A stretch of 64,000 nt of DNA from Amphiura filiformis (Eukaryota > Echinodermata > Ophiuroidea > Amphilepidida > Amphiuridae), in contig NC_092637.1 in the NCBI RefSeq assembly GCF_039555335.1, forward strand, positions 43,664,990 through 43,728,989, written 5' to 3'. Numbering within the stretch: position 1 is the first letter of the stretch; each line of letters opens with the position of its first letter. The notes beneath the pieces are model-generated. The model saw nothing but the letters and a program-made list of their open reading frames with translations, had not been told where the DNA came from and made no database searches. The position numbers and the translations under genes are program-made. Shown here piece after piece: positions 10,805 to 23,174 of this stretch.

Positions 10805-11475
10805 CGTCGGCTGTATTTCATAGTGGCGTATAGTGGGGCACTGCGAATAAACAGCTTTTCGAGAAAATCGGGTTTGAAGAAATGCCAATTTAAAATCGAG
10901 TTGTGTAAATCAGACATTCATTATATTTTGTAAATTATGTGAAATTTCTGTAGTAAACTAAATAGATTTTATTTTTATATATTTTTCAAAAGAAATAAAG
11001 GCACAATATTACTGGCAAAATGAAAACAATAAGTACAAAACTATACGTCACTATGGAAAACACACAGAACGCAATACCCTAACCTAACGTTGACCGTACG
11101 CCACCTACCGTACGTGTATTCCCTTTACTTTTCGTCGGCTTCATTCCATAGTGGCGTATAGGTCCGATACGTCACTATGGAATGTAGCGAGGTGTACGCC
11201 ACTATGACATGCAATGTTTTTCATTTTTGCCGATATTTCTTAATTATAAAATGTGTATAAAGGGTGCCGTATGGTCGATACGCCACTATGGAAAACACAA
11301 AAATTCATTTTGTAACGATACGCCACATTTAATTAATTAATTATAATTAAATAGTTATTAATTAATTAGCTAATTTTGACTGCTTAGACTTAGAAAAAGG
11401 AAAGAGAACATCATTAAAAACATATGTGCCCATTTAAAAAAAAATGACCAAAAATCAATGGAAATGCAGCCGACG
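10805..11475. mobile_element. MITE with repeated CACTATGG motif
   Basis: Ends CGTCGGCTGTATTTC and GAAATGCAGCCGACG (inverse). The motif TACGYCACTATGG occurs about seven times in both orientations (near 10820, 11043, 11150, 11169, 11195, 11278 and 11318), which looks like an array of protein-binding sites. A truncated copy of the left end lies at 19316-19345. No coding capacity. Confidence 0.75.
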
Positions 11476-12162
11476 AGCTTATTGAAAGAACAAAAATACA
11501 AACGTCACATTTGGTAAAATTATGCTACACACCGGTGGTGCCTATAATTAATTTCCACCGGTGGTGCCTATAATTAATTTCCCGAGTATCTAGTCTAGAA
11601 TCGACTATATAGATTTCATGTATGTGTACATTTTCTCCTTTCTATGAAGACTGAAAACCTGCGATAGAAAACAGAACATAACCAAATTAATTATTATTAC
11701 TATATCACTTTTTTGGCGCATCGGTACTGGATTCGACTCACGCAAAAGTGTGGCCGAGGATGCCATGCCCAGTTTAAGACCATTTGTAAACCGACTATAT
11801 ACGCCAGTTTAGTTCGGAGACCAGGTTGGTGGTACGCATCCAATTCGACCAAACATAACCATTAATTAATTAATTATGTCATCCGAAGATCCCATTTTTG
11901 TCACCAAATGCTGTTTACCATCACAAACGATGACAAATAATCCCTCTTTATGTTGGAGTAAAAGTAAAACATTATTATTTACTGAAAGGGCCTCATTTGC
12001 TTAATGTTTGTTACCAATAAGTCTTTTTAAGTATCTAAAAGTAAGACCTTTATTTAGCACTAGTTCGGAAGTGTCTAATGCACTCATACGACATTTTCAT
12101 ACATGAGTATCCTCTGGCAAAATAGGACACGTTGTAAAATGTTTTTAGTTCGTTGTATTACC

Positions 12163-15100
12163 TTAACATGCTAGAACTTCAAACCGCATACAGATATCAC
12201 CATACCAAGCTGTGGGCCGAATTCTAATGAATGACGCACGAACCGGAGAAGGAAACAATGCAAGAACTACTGTACTTGAATCAGTGTTTCCATCAAACAC
12301 CTGCAAATTTTCAAACAGCAAAATTAGAAACCAATTATTTCATAGAATTTCATAGTTTTAGGGCTTCCCTTTAATTTAGTGCTCTTTGAGCACTATTGGG
12401 TATTGCCTGTGCTTTTTGCCAAATGTTATAAATAAGTAGTTCAGCACCTCTCAAGCTAATTATTTACATTTATTCGCCCATTATAATCTTATCAAACATC
12501 AATCAATAATCACCCGATATTAGACGATGGCAATTTTTTTGTAAGTTCTAGAAATATGCGCAAGTGGCTATATTATTTGTTTACCCTTTATTGGCTTAGT
12601 TTATCCGGTAATATGTCTTACAATACAACCAATCCTGACCAGAAAAGCATACATGACTCGTTTCGGAGCATGTCTTCTAATTGATTTATAGAAGAAGCTT
12701 TATTTTCCTGGTATTAGGCAGGTCCACTAAAAAGTAAAGTATTTTTAAATTGATGAAAGAAACATTTTGGCGTTTAAATAATCTTAATCGGACGTTTCAT
12801 TCCAGAGATATGGCCTTTCGAGTGTCACGGTTTTATATAGGGCTGCTAGAACATCTTAAAAAAACACACCAGAAAGTGCAATTTTAAGGTACTTTTTCTA
12901 AAATTTATTTATTAACTAGCGTTATCTGGAACAATATATTTCCTTATAACAACTTGAAATAAGATCATCCTGAAAATTTAAGCAATTTTGTTAACACACA
13001 ACAAAAAATATAAGACCTCAAAACCCATGGTTTGTTTGGTGGAACCTCAAGCATGATCATAGATGGCCGCCATGGAAAATATTTCCATAGAGAAGCTGAA
13101 CAATAAGTGCATTATTTTAAATGAATAGCGTTTTTTTGCATTTTACATCCTATTTTGGTCGGTTAATGGGTACTTATGTGACGACGACACAAAATATAAA
13201 ATTTCAAGGTCAAAGGTCATCTCATTTGCATAATAATGGGCGGCCATCTTGGATTTGGGGTACATGTAAATCCCAGAGTTTCTTGGGAAAACGATAAGCT
13301 ATTTGAATGATTTTTTTCTTCAATACATACAATAAAGTATGTTACAGTGCGTAACAGAGCACTTTTTTGAGATTTTAACACTTCAAGTGTCATTTTTAGG
13401 TGCGAAAATCAAAAAATTGAAATGTTGGCCAAATCGGGCAAAATTTCAAAACATATCGTACCGCCACAAAAAAAAATGGAGTACAAATTGCCAAAAAGGC
13501 TCTGTTACGCACTGCAGTGTGGTTACCAGAAGAATATGTCCGGATTAAAACTTACAAAAGACACCATTTTCTGGAATATATGGTTTCCTCCCCCCTTAAA
13601 CATTGTTAGATCTTTTAAGGTCAGCACATTTTATCTTCAAAAATGATTATATTTCATCATGATATAAGTTTGGCAACATTAATCACTACCAATTTTGAGA
13701 AATTGCTCCAACTCAAAGGTTATCTTTACTACATTGAGCAATATACTGTATGTGCATGGAGGCCATGTTGGGTAGCATATCTAAAATGGACATGGTGGTC
13801 AGAAGTGCAAAATTTGAGATGGGATTTGGAAGGCTTAAACATTCTTTAATTTCTTCTGTCTTCAAAAATAGTTAAATTTTATGACTATGTAAGTTTGCTT
13901 GTCTGAATCAATCCAAATTCGGAGATAATTGCGTTTCAACACCTGATGCACAGAAGGGTGTCACTTCAACCTGCTGTAGTTCTCATCTCATTACATTAAA
14001 AAAAAAAAGTTGATCCCTTGATAAAGGAAGGTCCTCTCTATTTACTGACCAATCAGGATATAGTTTGGTTAATGTTTTTTGGTAGACAACCAGCTGTGTT
14101 AGGTCTAAATTGGGCCAATGCAAATACTACATGCCATTTATCAGGTCTGGGACTTCCTGCATTGAGCTGTGTTTGCATAGACAATACATGGGTGAGTGCA
14201 CACATACAATAAATGGGAAACCGTTCTAGTAGCAAATGTATTGACAGTGGACATCCCTACTATTATAGCGCGTTGGCATAGTAAGCATATAAAATGGCCT
14301 AGACTATAAACTTGTATGCCTAGAGACTACGGCAAGGTTACGCATAACCAACATGGTGTATTCACCATAACTAAAAGGATAGTGATTCCTTAGCACAGCT
14401 AATCCTAGACTACGAATTATTCTTACACGTGGTCTAGTCGAAATCAGGCAAATTTCGCTATTATGTGCGTGTCTGTTGAACCCTTCGATGTTTTCTTCTC
14501 ATATAAAACGTGGTTTATTTTGTCCCAACATTCATTTTGTAGCTTAGATTAAAAAGTATAATCATGGGTAATTTCAATATCCTGACATATAAGATAACAG
14601 AGCTGTGATGATGAAGGTAAAACTTTTTTAATTACCCTCTTATTATCATTCTTGTTGTTATTATTAAATTGAACGTAAAACTGATCAACTGGACTCACTT
14701 TTATTTGACCTGTGACAAGGTGGTGTTGCCAGAGGTCGTAGATCTTGAATCGAACTACTTAGGAATGTTCTTGATGACATAATTGTAGGCCCCTGCCAAG
14801 TTATGGCGCAGACCTCCTCCCCTGTTAGGTAAGGTTGTTCCTTCTTAACGTGGATTGCTTCCTTGACGCCCCTTTCAAACCACCTGCATTCTCTATTATT
14901 GTTGTCACAACATCATTGTTGTCAAAAGTGTGATTTGTACTTTTCAAATGCGTGAACACGGCCGATGCCCGCAACCAGTACTAGCACGTCTATGCTGGTA
15001 CATGCATTTGGCTAATGTCTGTTTGGTTTCCCCTATGTCAAAGTCCTGGCAATCAGCGTCCTTGCGTTGTATTGCGTAAACTAAATTGCTTTGTTTGTCT

Positions 15101-18100
15101 TTGGACGGCTTGTCCTTGGGGTGAACCAACTGCTGTCTCAAGGTGTTAGTTGGTTTGAACGAGAGAGGATCTGTTGTTTTCCGAAAATTCTCAGACAGTT
15201 CAGACACGTAGGGGATGGTGATATTCTTGTGTTCAACCGGTGTGTCGTCGCTTCGCGTATCGCGAGTGTTGGAATCTTTGGAAGCTTTGGTAACAGAAAG
15301 CGCTTTGTGGAAGGTCCACTTGCGATATCCGCACACACCCAGCGCTGATTTAAAATACGTGTTCCTCTTCCCTTAGGGTCTCATTCGAAGAGATGGTGTC
15401 CGCTCTGTGAAACAGGGTGCGAATTACTCCCAGTATGTGTACTAGGGGTGGTGGGAGTCGAACAGTAGGTACTGATCTGTATGTGTGGCTTTACGGTATA
15501 CAGATGTTAAAGTTTAGCCATCGTTTCCGACATGAACCGAACAGTGTAGGAAGGCAAGTTTTCATTCTTTGATTGGTTCTTGGGTAACCCTGATGTGCTC
15601 GTTCACACAATTAATATGTTCAAAGAAGGGTGTAAACTGATCTTTCCTTAGCTTCACCCAGGTATCGTCGACGTAGCGAAACCAGTGCGTTGGTGGCGTG
15701 CCAGTAAACGAATCTAGAGCTGTGTGTTCAGACTGTTCCATGAACAAATTTACCACGATCGGTGACACAGGTGAACCCATCGGGCAACCATGGCGCTGTC
15801 TATAAAATTTGCCATTGTAGATTAAATAAGTAGTGTTCAAACACAGTTCCAATAATCCGCACACTTGCGATACACTAAGTTCCGTTCTATCCTTCCAGGT
15901 GCTATACTTCTCCAAACAATCGCGTACTTCCTTGGGTAAAAAATGCCGACACGTCATACGAAGTTATCGTCTCTTCCTAACTGTATGTCTTGGATCTTAT
16001 TAACGAAGTCCTGTGAATTGATGATGTGGTGCTCCGACTTCCCAACCAAAAGGCCATTTTATATGCCAAATGTTTGGCTACATTGTAGGTAACTGAGTCC
16101 ACACTACTGACAAATGGTCTCAGAGGAGCATGTTCTTTGTGAATCTTGGAAAGGCCGTCAATTTTGTCATCAAGAACATTCCTTAGAAGTTCGACTCAAG
16201 ATCTACGACCTCTGGCAACACCACCTTGTTACAGGTCAACGACCTATTGCCGCCAGATTATCAGACGGCCTGAAGATGCACCTTGGATAAGGTGCGATAC
16301 TGTAGCCTCTCAAATAAAAGTGAGTCCAGTTGATCAGTTTTATGTTCAATTTAATATAAATGACAACCTTCACAAATGTTGTTGTTATTGTTATTATTAT
16401 CGTCATCATAATCATAACGAATAAAATTCCTTACCATATCCGTCTGAGTGTCTGGAGTCTGCACAAACTTCCAATAGTTACCATCGTGACTGTACTGGAC
16501 TTTGAATTCGGTCACCCACTGTGGTGAGTTTGATCGTCCTTGAATCATTACTCCAGTAACCAATGTTTCTTCTGCCATCTCGGCTTGGATCCACTGGTTG
16601 ATATCACTGAATGCGGCACTCCAAGTCCCAGTCATGTCAGTCTTTACTGGGTGGTTCAGACGAGCATAATAAGCCCTATGGTATAATACCTTCGCTGTGG
16701 CATATTCCGTGGAAGACTTGAGTTGACTGTCGTGTATACGTCCATCCTCAACCCCAGCGGCGTTTTGGCAGATATTAGCTGTTATGGTATTTTTATTCGA
16801 ATTTGGCAACATTAGTTATTTGTTATGTTGTCATTTTTATTCATTACATTATTGAAAGCTAGAGCTTTATTAACATAAACATGAACAAAGAGACTTAAAA
16901 AGTGCCTTTTACGAAGTAGAATATCGATAGAAGAAAGGAATGGAAAAGAGATAAACAGCAGGAAAACGGCGGGTCTTAAGAAGGTGGTGATATTTTCTTG
17001 ACCTCTTAGTAGAGAGGCCACTTTGAGGCTACATAGGGTCCCGTGCCGGCCGGGTTAGATTTAATCGTCAGAGTCTCCTCTATACCCGCCTGGCACTTCT
17101 GAAAAGTGACGTGAACCGAGATATTTTGATTAAAAAATGTGTTTTTTTTGACTTTTCTCAAATATTTACCCAAAAATGACAAACCTAAAAATAGCCATCC
17201 GATCCGATTTATGCTTCACACAAGAAATAGGCCTAACTGATACGTTCAACTTGTCGTGCATATTGGGCCAAAACTGTCAAATTTTAGACACATTTTCAGA
17301 TTGTTGGACGCCCCTGAAATTAAAGTTGTAGCCCCCGCATGTTCTGGTGTCGCCACTGCAAAAGAGGGAACCTTCCAACCCCTTCACATAGCGTCATTGC
17401 TAGTATCATCTACCATGGTTTTTAATAAATATGGACTGGGTGCCTGACTGGTCAGTCTGGAACGACTGTGCCATCTTGTTGTCATACTTTGAGCTATCTA
17501 GAACATATGTCTTCCTGGAGGGCACTAAACTGTTTTTTGTATGTGCGTGCAGCGCCGAAATTTGGAAACTAAGAACTGTTTTTTGGCAAAATAGAGACTT
17601 GATGAGCTGAAATGTCAACATGGGGATCAAGTGAATTAAACTGTGGAGCTAAAAATGGGGCTGAAGAAGTGGTGTATAACTGCCAGAGATAGTAAAAAAG
17701 GGACCCTTGATCGCCGCACATACCCATGATTACCCATATCACCTTTACATGAGAGTGCCCCCTCTGGGCATGTCTTACCTTTACAGCCTAGAAGTTCAAA
17801 TCGCAAGCTGATGTGACCATTCCATGCTATAGGGACTATTCTGATGTAAGATGTTTTTACTGGTGTGGGAAAAAGTTTGGTGACGACCGTATTTTGATCA
17901 GTATTTCCATCAAATACCTGTGGTAAAGAAAAGAAGGGTATCAATATAATAAGACCATAATTATGCCATTACTCTATAGAGCTCGATTTACAATCACTGA
18001 CACTTCGTACAACTTTGCACACACTTAAAAAATAGTTATGTTTTTAATACTGATATTAAAGTCAAACTTATGTTCACTAAGAGATAACGGGATGGGCTTT

Positions 18101-19242
18101 TAAAGATCAACCAAGCACTGGGTGGCGTGATAAGAGCAAAGAAGAAGTTTTTGGGCAATCGCACAGTTCTTACAGTCAAAATGAAGATACACTTACCATT
18201 TCTCCCAGATTTTCTGTTTGCTGCACAAACTTCCAAAAGTCACCATCATTACTGTATTGAACTTTGAATTGGGTCACCCATTGTGATGCATCATGCCGCC
18301 CTTGTATTAACACGCCGATAACCCATGTTTGGTCGCCTAAAGCTGTCTGGGGACATTGGTTGCCGTCATTGGTCTGAACGCTGCATGTTGGGTCACCTAG
18401 AGCAGCCTGGATCCATTGGTTGCCGTCATTGGTCTGAGCGCTCCATGCCCCAGTAGTACCTTTCTGTTTAACACGGTTCAGTCGAGCATTGCTAGCCCCG
18501 TGGTAGACACTATGATCAAATTCAGTGGAAGCTGCGATTTGGCTGTCACCTATCCGACCATTCTCTGCACCAAGACGATCATGGCAAGTGGCTTTAGCTA
18601 CAATTAATAGTATACAAGTATATCTTTATTGTCAGTTGGTATTTTTTTCCAAGTGCACATTTATTTTGAAACTACATAACGGTGTCATTCATCACACCCA
18701 ACATTCCCGGCGATAGAGAATACAATTCCCTAATATTTGACAACCAGTAGAGGAAGTTTTGAATGAGAAAACGGACATTTTGGTGAGAAACGGCCAAAAT
18801 GGAAAGAATTTAAATTTTCTCATTCTTTTGGAATGAGAAAATTTAAATTCTTTCCATTTTGGCCGTTTCTCATCAAAATGTCCGTTTTCTCATCCAAAAT
18901 TTTGTCTAGTGTTTACAAGGATCATCGAGTGTTGGGATTATGTGTTCTTATTATCAAGTTGGTTGAGTTAAGTAGCATTGGAGGAAGTTTTGCAATGATT
19001 ATATCAATAACGGATTCATTTACTTAAAATATTAAAATGATTCAACACATTGATCATAAAAAAATGTATAATACTAGGCTCAGCCCAGTATGACATTTTG
19101 CTGTATTGTATTTGCCATACCTTATCTCCGCTTTACTAAACAGCTAATAATAACCGAGTACATTACCTGATGCTTGCAGAACTGCTCTTGTCACAAAAAT
19201 CAGCACGAAGAGTGAAGCTGAATGAAACTGAATTGCAGGCAT
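12163..19242 (-). CDS. Secreted double F5/8 type C (discoidin-like) protein, gene 1
   Basis: Five exons on the minus strand: 19167-19242, 18197-18597, 17779-17917, 16435-16778 and 12163-12300. All introns are GT-AG, with phases 1, 0, 1 and 0. The product has 365 residues. Residues 1-25 form a signal peptide ([20 protein letters not shown]...). F5/8C domain 1 is about 26-205 and domain 2 about 206-365, each made of one long and one short exon. The Cys pairs expected to close the domains are C30/C204 and C209/C365; the last residue is Cys. Short exons start VFDGNTD. Domain 1 carries a perfect-length 20-residue internal duplication (77-96 and 97-116) that adds C97 and C107. Known relatives bind sugars or phospholipids and act in adhesion or innate recognition, as in sea-urchin nectin; the specific ligand here is unknown. 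AATAAA lies about 110 nt past the stop. Intron 4 holds a foldback copy and a Penelope-like element; intron 1 holds a palindrome. Confidence 0.88.
12717..14258. mobile_element. Single-arm copy of the foldback family
   Basis: Begins GGCAGGTCCACTAAA and ends GTGGACATCCC, matching the termini of the palindromic element at 30997-33021. The body matches one arm (CTGATGCAC, AATTCGG.GATAATTGCGT, CTCATCTCATTA). Unit 3 has the unfilled site (TTTTCCTTTATTATAGCGCG at about 45582), which fixes both borders. It lies in intron 4 of gene 1. The several short open frames at 13339-14235 fall inside it and are not genes. Confidence 0.75.
13345..13514. mobile_element. Short Tc1/mariner-like MITE
   Basis: 170 bp with ends CAGTGCGTAACAGAGC and inverse. 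The left flank is TA, the right flank CA (a likely mutated TA). Nested in the foldback copy. Confidence 0.65.
14661..16360 (-). mobile_element. Penelope-like retroelement, decayed, with inverted terminal sequences
   Basis: Minus-strand reverse transcriptase pieces lie at 15562-16150: a [12 protein letters not shown] block, motif [10 protein letters not shown] and motif C RYVDD. A GIY-YIG-type endonuclease piece lies at 14944-15150 ([18 protein letters not shown]). Reverse transcriptase plus C-terminal GIY-YIG is the signature of Penelope-like elements. At least two frameshifts break the frame, and the arginine expected in the endonuclease motif reads Cys (LAKCMYQH). Both ends carry the same sequence inverted (14661-14788 and 16160-16360; ACTGATCAACTGGACTCAC), with about 80 extra bases in the right copy. 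It sits in intron 4 of gene 1, about 75 bp from the exon donor. Confidence 0.85.
18756..18899. repeat. Near-perfect 144-bp palindrome
   Basis: Two arms of about 70 bp (TTTTG.ATGAGAAAACGG..., AATTTAAATTTTCTCATTC) around a 5-base spacer TTTTG. It lies in intron 1 of gene 1 and is absent at the matching place in gene 2, so it arrived after the duplication or was lost there. Confidence 0.85.
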
Positions 19243-19299
19243 TGTAGACTTTTTTCGTTTCGTGAGTCTGAAAATGCACCCAAAAATCCAATCTTAGAT

Positions 19300-19306
19300 C
19301 TATATA
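19300..19306 (-). promoter_or_regulatory. Candidate TATA box, F5/8C gene 1
   Basis: TATATAG on the minus strand, 58 nt before the ATG, in a block (TATATAGATCTAAGATTGGA) conserved upstream of gene 2. A GCATTTTCAG just before the ATG could instead be a 3' splice site for an upstream untranslated exon. Both readings remain open. Confidence 0.35.
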
Positions 19307-19432
19307 TTACAATATCGTCGGCTGTATCGCATACTGACGTATTCGACATTTTTAACATTTTTGAGAAAATTGGTATAAATAGTTTATGTTCTACTCTATA
19401 TTATAACTCTTTGTTACATGGAATATCGAAGC

Positions 19433-19541
19433 GATTGCCGAATAGGGTGCAACTCTACTAGTCTTATTACAAGACTGCCCTACCCCAACCCTAAATCCTA
19501 ACCCTAAACAAGTCTAGCAAGTGGCACCCTATTCGGTAATT
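19433..19541. repeat. Small inverted-repeat element with telomere-like core
   Basis: Arms ATTGCCGAATAGGGTGCAACT and inverse. Between them lie ACAAGACTGCCC and a CCCTAA-like stretch. The same structure is at 39332-39447 in unit 2, so it predates that duplication. Confidence 0.65.
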
Positions 19542-20590
19542 GTACCGGAATAACTGTTCAAAACACAAAAACCTACAAAAGATGTTTAAAAAAAACCAGA
19601 GCTGCCAGACTTGTTTTCAAGGCAAACCGTATGGAACACATCGCCCCTCTGCTGAAAGAGCTTCACTAGCCACCAGTAAAAGAGTTAATTACCTTCAAAC
19701 TACTCCGTGTTATAAAATATGACTCTAATTCTAGGGTTAATGACTTTAACACTGTGCTAATAAGTTAGCGAATAAGTGATGTTGAAACGTCTTTATACAT
19801 TGTACACAATAGTATGCATTACTGTGTAATAAACAAAATAGAAGCAAAAAGAAAATTGAAAATTTACCTTTTCAAATATTCCAGCAACAAATTTCAACAC
19901 AGTTCTTTCCACTGATTTCTCCGTTAGAAGCCTGTCTGGTGTATTGGTTTCCGTGGCGGTCTATCAGAATAATGCCAACCCAATGCTATTCGCATCCCTT
20001 TTAGACCATCAGCACAAAAAAGAAAGTAGTTGCTGTGTTGGAGGTGTGGTGTGGTGGGGTTGTGTGAGGGAGCGGGTGGGGTGGTGTGTGTGTGGGGGAG
20101 GTAACTATCCGAGTATAAAGATTCATATAGCGGAAGATGTTAGTGAACTTCTCACTATTTGGGGAGGGGATTTTGCAACCGACTGATTGATGATGATGAT
20201 AAATACAGTGACCTCCATCTAGATTTATTACTCCGTTGTTAATTGAATATTTATTATTTTGTAATAACCCTGCAATGTGTGAATAACATGTACAATATAT
20301 TTTCTGTTACTAAATAGTAAAGGGTATTCTGTAAAAGCTAGCAAGGTCACATGTTCAGTGTAATTGATTTACTTTAGTGGCCAATCAAATTGAGGAAGTC
20401 CAATATGCTTATGCATGGGTGACATTTCAGTAAAATCTACAAGTTCCAATACGTTTCATAGAATCGTGTCCATGAAATTCTCCAAGAATACTCATCATGA
20501 TCAGTGCAATACAATGTAATGTAATGTGCGCTATTTTTTTTGGATAAAATAAGCATTTTATGCAACTTTACTGAATTGTATACGTTGTGT
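19542..20590. other. 5' flank of gene 1; non-coding
   Basis: Matches 39448-40600 of unit 2. Contains a G-rich stretch at 20038-20103 (GGTGTGGTGTGGTGGGG and similar), able in principle to form G-quadruplexes. No gene recognised. Confidence 0.5.
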
Positions 20591-20831
20591 GCATCACAGC
20601 AAACACAAAAATGTTTATAATACGTTTTAAACATGTTAGATTTTGGGTTTTGGATTTAATAACATTAAATGTCGGGTTATATAAAAGTAATGGAAACGTT
20701 TTAAAACCCTTTGTGTGAAAACATGCTACACTAATACCACAGAGAACCTATTCTTGAGAGGGCACTATTCACGTGGTTTCTTTTCCAATGCTAAAAGATC
20801 ACGAATTTTGGTGGTTTTCAAATGAAAAGTG

Positions 20832-22725
20832 TCCGCACTATCGGTTGATTACGTAACTGTTATGAATAATTTATTAGGTTTTTCAATGCAATCGCCTCGA
20901 CCCATTAATACATATTATCTGTATTATCAAAGTACTTGGAATAGCAATCCGGTGAGTTCACTGAACTACGCCCTAATACTGATGGAGTTTTAATGGCGTT
21001 TCTCCTCTCCATACACAGTTGAACAAATACAATAGATGAAGGTCAACACGTATGACCTCCTATGTGACATGTTATATGTGATGTACAAAACCTGAATATC
21101 ATAAAGATCAGTATTCCTTTGTGCATATGAACTGCACGTTTATGTTGCTAAATATTACTCATTATATATTATGACAAATATTGGTATTATGACAATACGG
21201 TATCCGCACTATCGATTGATTACGTAACTGTCATGAATAATTTATTAGGTTTTTCAATGCAATCGCCTCGACCCAATGATACATATTATTAGGGATAACC
21301 ATCAACATTTCATGTTGCCCCTATTGCTACAAAAGATTGTTGTCTGGATAGAACTCACCAATAGAAGTATTTTGGTGGTTAAATGGTCAAAATCGGTCAA
21401 AAACTTTTCGAATTATGAATTTTCAAAGTTTCCCATTCTGACCGGTCATTGGAACGAAATAAAATGACAAGGTCCAAAAATATCAATTGGGAGCAAAATT
21501 GGCATAAGCATATTATTTACCTTTATATATTTCTTTATTTTAACATATATGCAAACATGAAACAAGCATATTGTGAAAGTATCAAAGGGTTTCTTATGAA
21601 ATGGCACTTTACTAGTCAATGGCATAAATTATTTTTTCAAACCGAGGCATTGAAATCATGCATTTAGCGAACATTTGCCAAAAATTTGCCGATATGGCAC
21701 AAAATCAAAATTGCACTAAGTCCAGGTAATTTTTTTTTTCACAACCAAAAATGTCAATGTTATTGGGTTTAATATGACCAATTAGTAGGTGTATGCAAAT
21801 TAAATCTTAAGCGTCATTGAAGGTCATTGACTCATTGACAACAATAGAGGTTATCCACTTCACTCATCATGCTCATGTGTGACTTCTAACAAAAGGTGCT
21901 GGTTCCCGTAGTATTCCTCATTCAAAATAATTCAATACATGACCTCGGAGTTACCTGCATGACTTTCGCGGGCTATTTTGAAACAGTTACGGTTGCACAT
22001 TCAGGTACTTCTTTTGAAAGTTCTAAACAAGGTATAGCCAGCAGCAAGTTGTAGATGTATAGGCCTAAATATAAGAAAACGTTTAGGGTTGAAATCAGGT
22101 GAAAAATACATCGAATGGGCACGGTGATTTAATTTGTAACTCGAGATCTACTTGTTCAATTTTTAACCTTTTTACAGAGGGTATGATAGAGGTATTACTG
22201 GCAACTCTGCCAAATTACAGCTCAGTAGGCTACGTTTTTTACCTGAAATTATTGACATGAATATTTTGTGCCATTCTTGAGCAGTGCTGAACTCAGCCAC
22301 TGGCAATTAAGCGCACTGTGGCGATGGACCAATTTTGACTCGCACTTACAGGAAAATGAAATAAGTTATGTTGCTGTAATTTGCAAGATAGTTACAAAAT
22401 ATAATTGGCATTAACTTCCCCAATGTTTACAGAAAAATATTGAAAAATAAAAGAATGAGATCCATTTAGAAATGTCTGTGCAAGCAGTGCACAGTTGAGC
22501 TCCCTGCATGTCTATGGGAGTGTTCTAATCAAGTTGATGGTTCATTGGTCATCCTTAATATTATCTGTATTATCAAAGTACTTGGAATAGCAATCCGGTG
22601 AGTTCACTGAACTACGCCCTAATACTGATGGAGTTTTAATGGCGTTTAATGGCGCTAATCATCTCCATACACAGATGAACAAATACAATAGATGAAGGTC
22701 AACACGTATGACCTCCTATACATTG
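20832..22725. repeat. Dispersed direct repeats
   Basis: 20832-20915 recurs at 21208-21290 (GATTACGTAACTG, CAATGCAATCGCCTCGACCC). 20920-21065 recurs at 22560-22725 (GTACTTGGAATAGCAATCCG). No long terminal repeat hallmarks. They look like local duplications. Confidence 0.7.
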
Positions 22726-23110
22726 TATATAAAACGACTAATAGATCCTGCTATCATGGCGTCAGGTCAATGTTCATCATATCCCGTATGTTTCTTGCAA
22801 TTCACTCATATTTGAGACAAATTGCTGTGCCCATTTTATAGGTGCACAGGTAGATCCGTGTTGTTTTTATTTTAATTTCTGTTTAATTAAAGAATTAAGG
22901 TTTTCCACTGCACGGGGGCCACAGGGGTGATACTAATTTTAATGCTATATTTTCAAAACGAATACGTGTTCCCGGTTGGCTCTATAGCGATTTCACATAA
23001 AAGGTATTTCTAGTACAATGCAGCGTCGGACTCTAGCTGAGAGCGTAGCCTAAGTCATTATAGACTCCAATAATGGCTCTCCATACACAAATGAACAAAC
23101 ACAAGGAGGG

Positions 23111-23174
23111 TAGTCTCCTCCGTGGCCAGCTTGATTTCGATGGAGCGAAACCAAATTGGCTGCGGAGGAGACGG
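23111..23174. repeat. Hairpin element (AGTCTCCTC family)
   Basis: 64-bp imperfect palindrome, AGTCTCCTCCGTGGCCAGC...TTGGCTGCGGAGGAGAC. A related hairpin lies at 41642-41721, and a weaker one near 60205-60275. Confidence 0.6.

Noticed and set aside
17636-17944. F5/8C exon continuing through [12 protein letters not shown]
   Set aside because: This is read-through past a good GTAAG donor at 17778; genes 2 and 3 have the donor at the same place and the phases fit exon 4.
20832-22725. LTR retrotransposon
   Set aside because: The direct repeats lack TG..CA ends, a primer binding site or any polyprotein between them.
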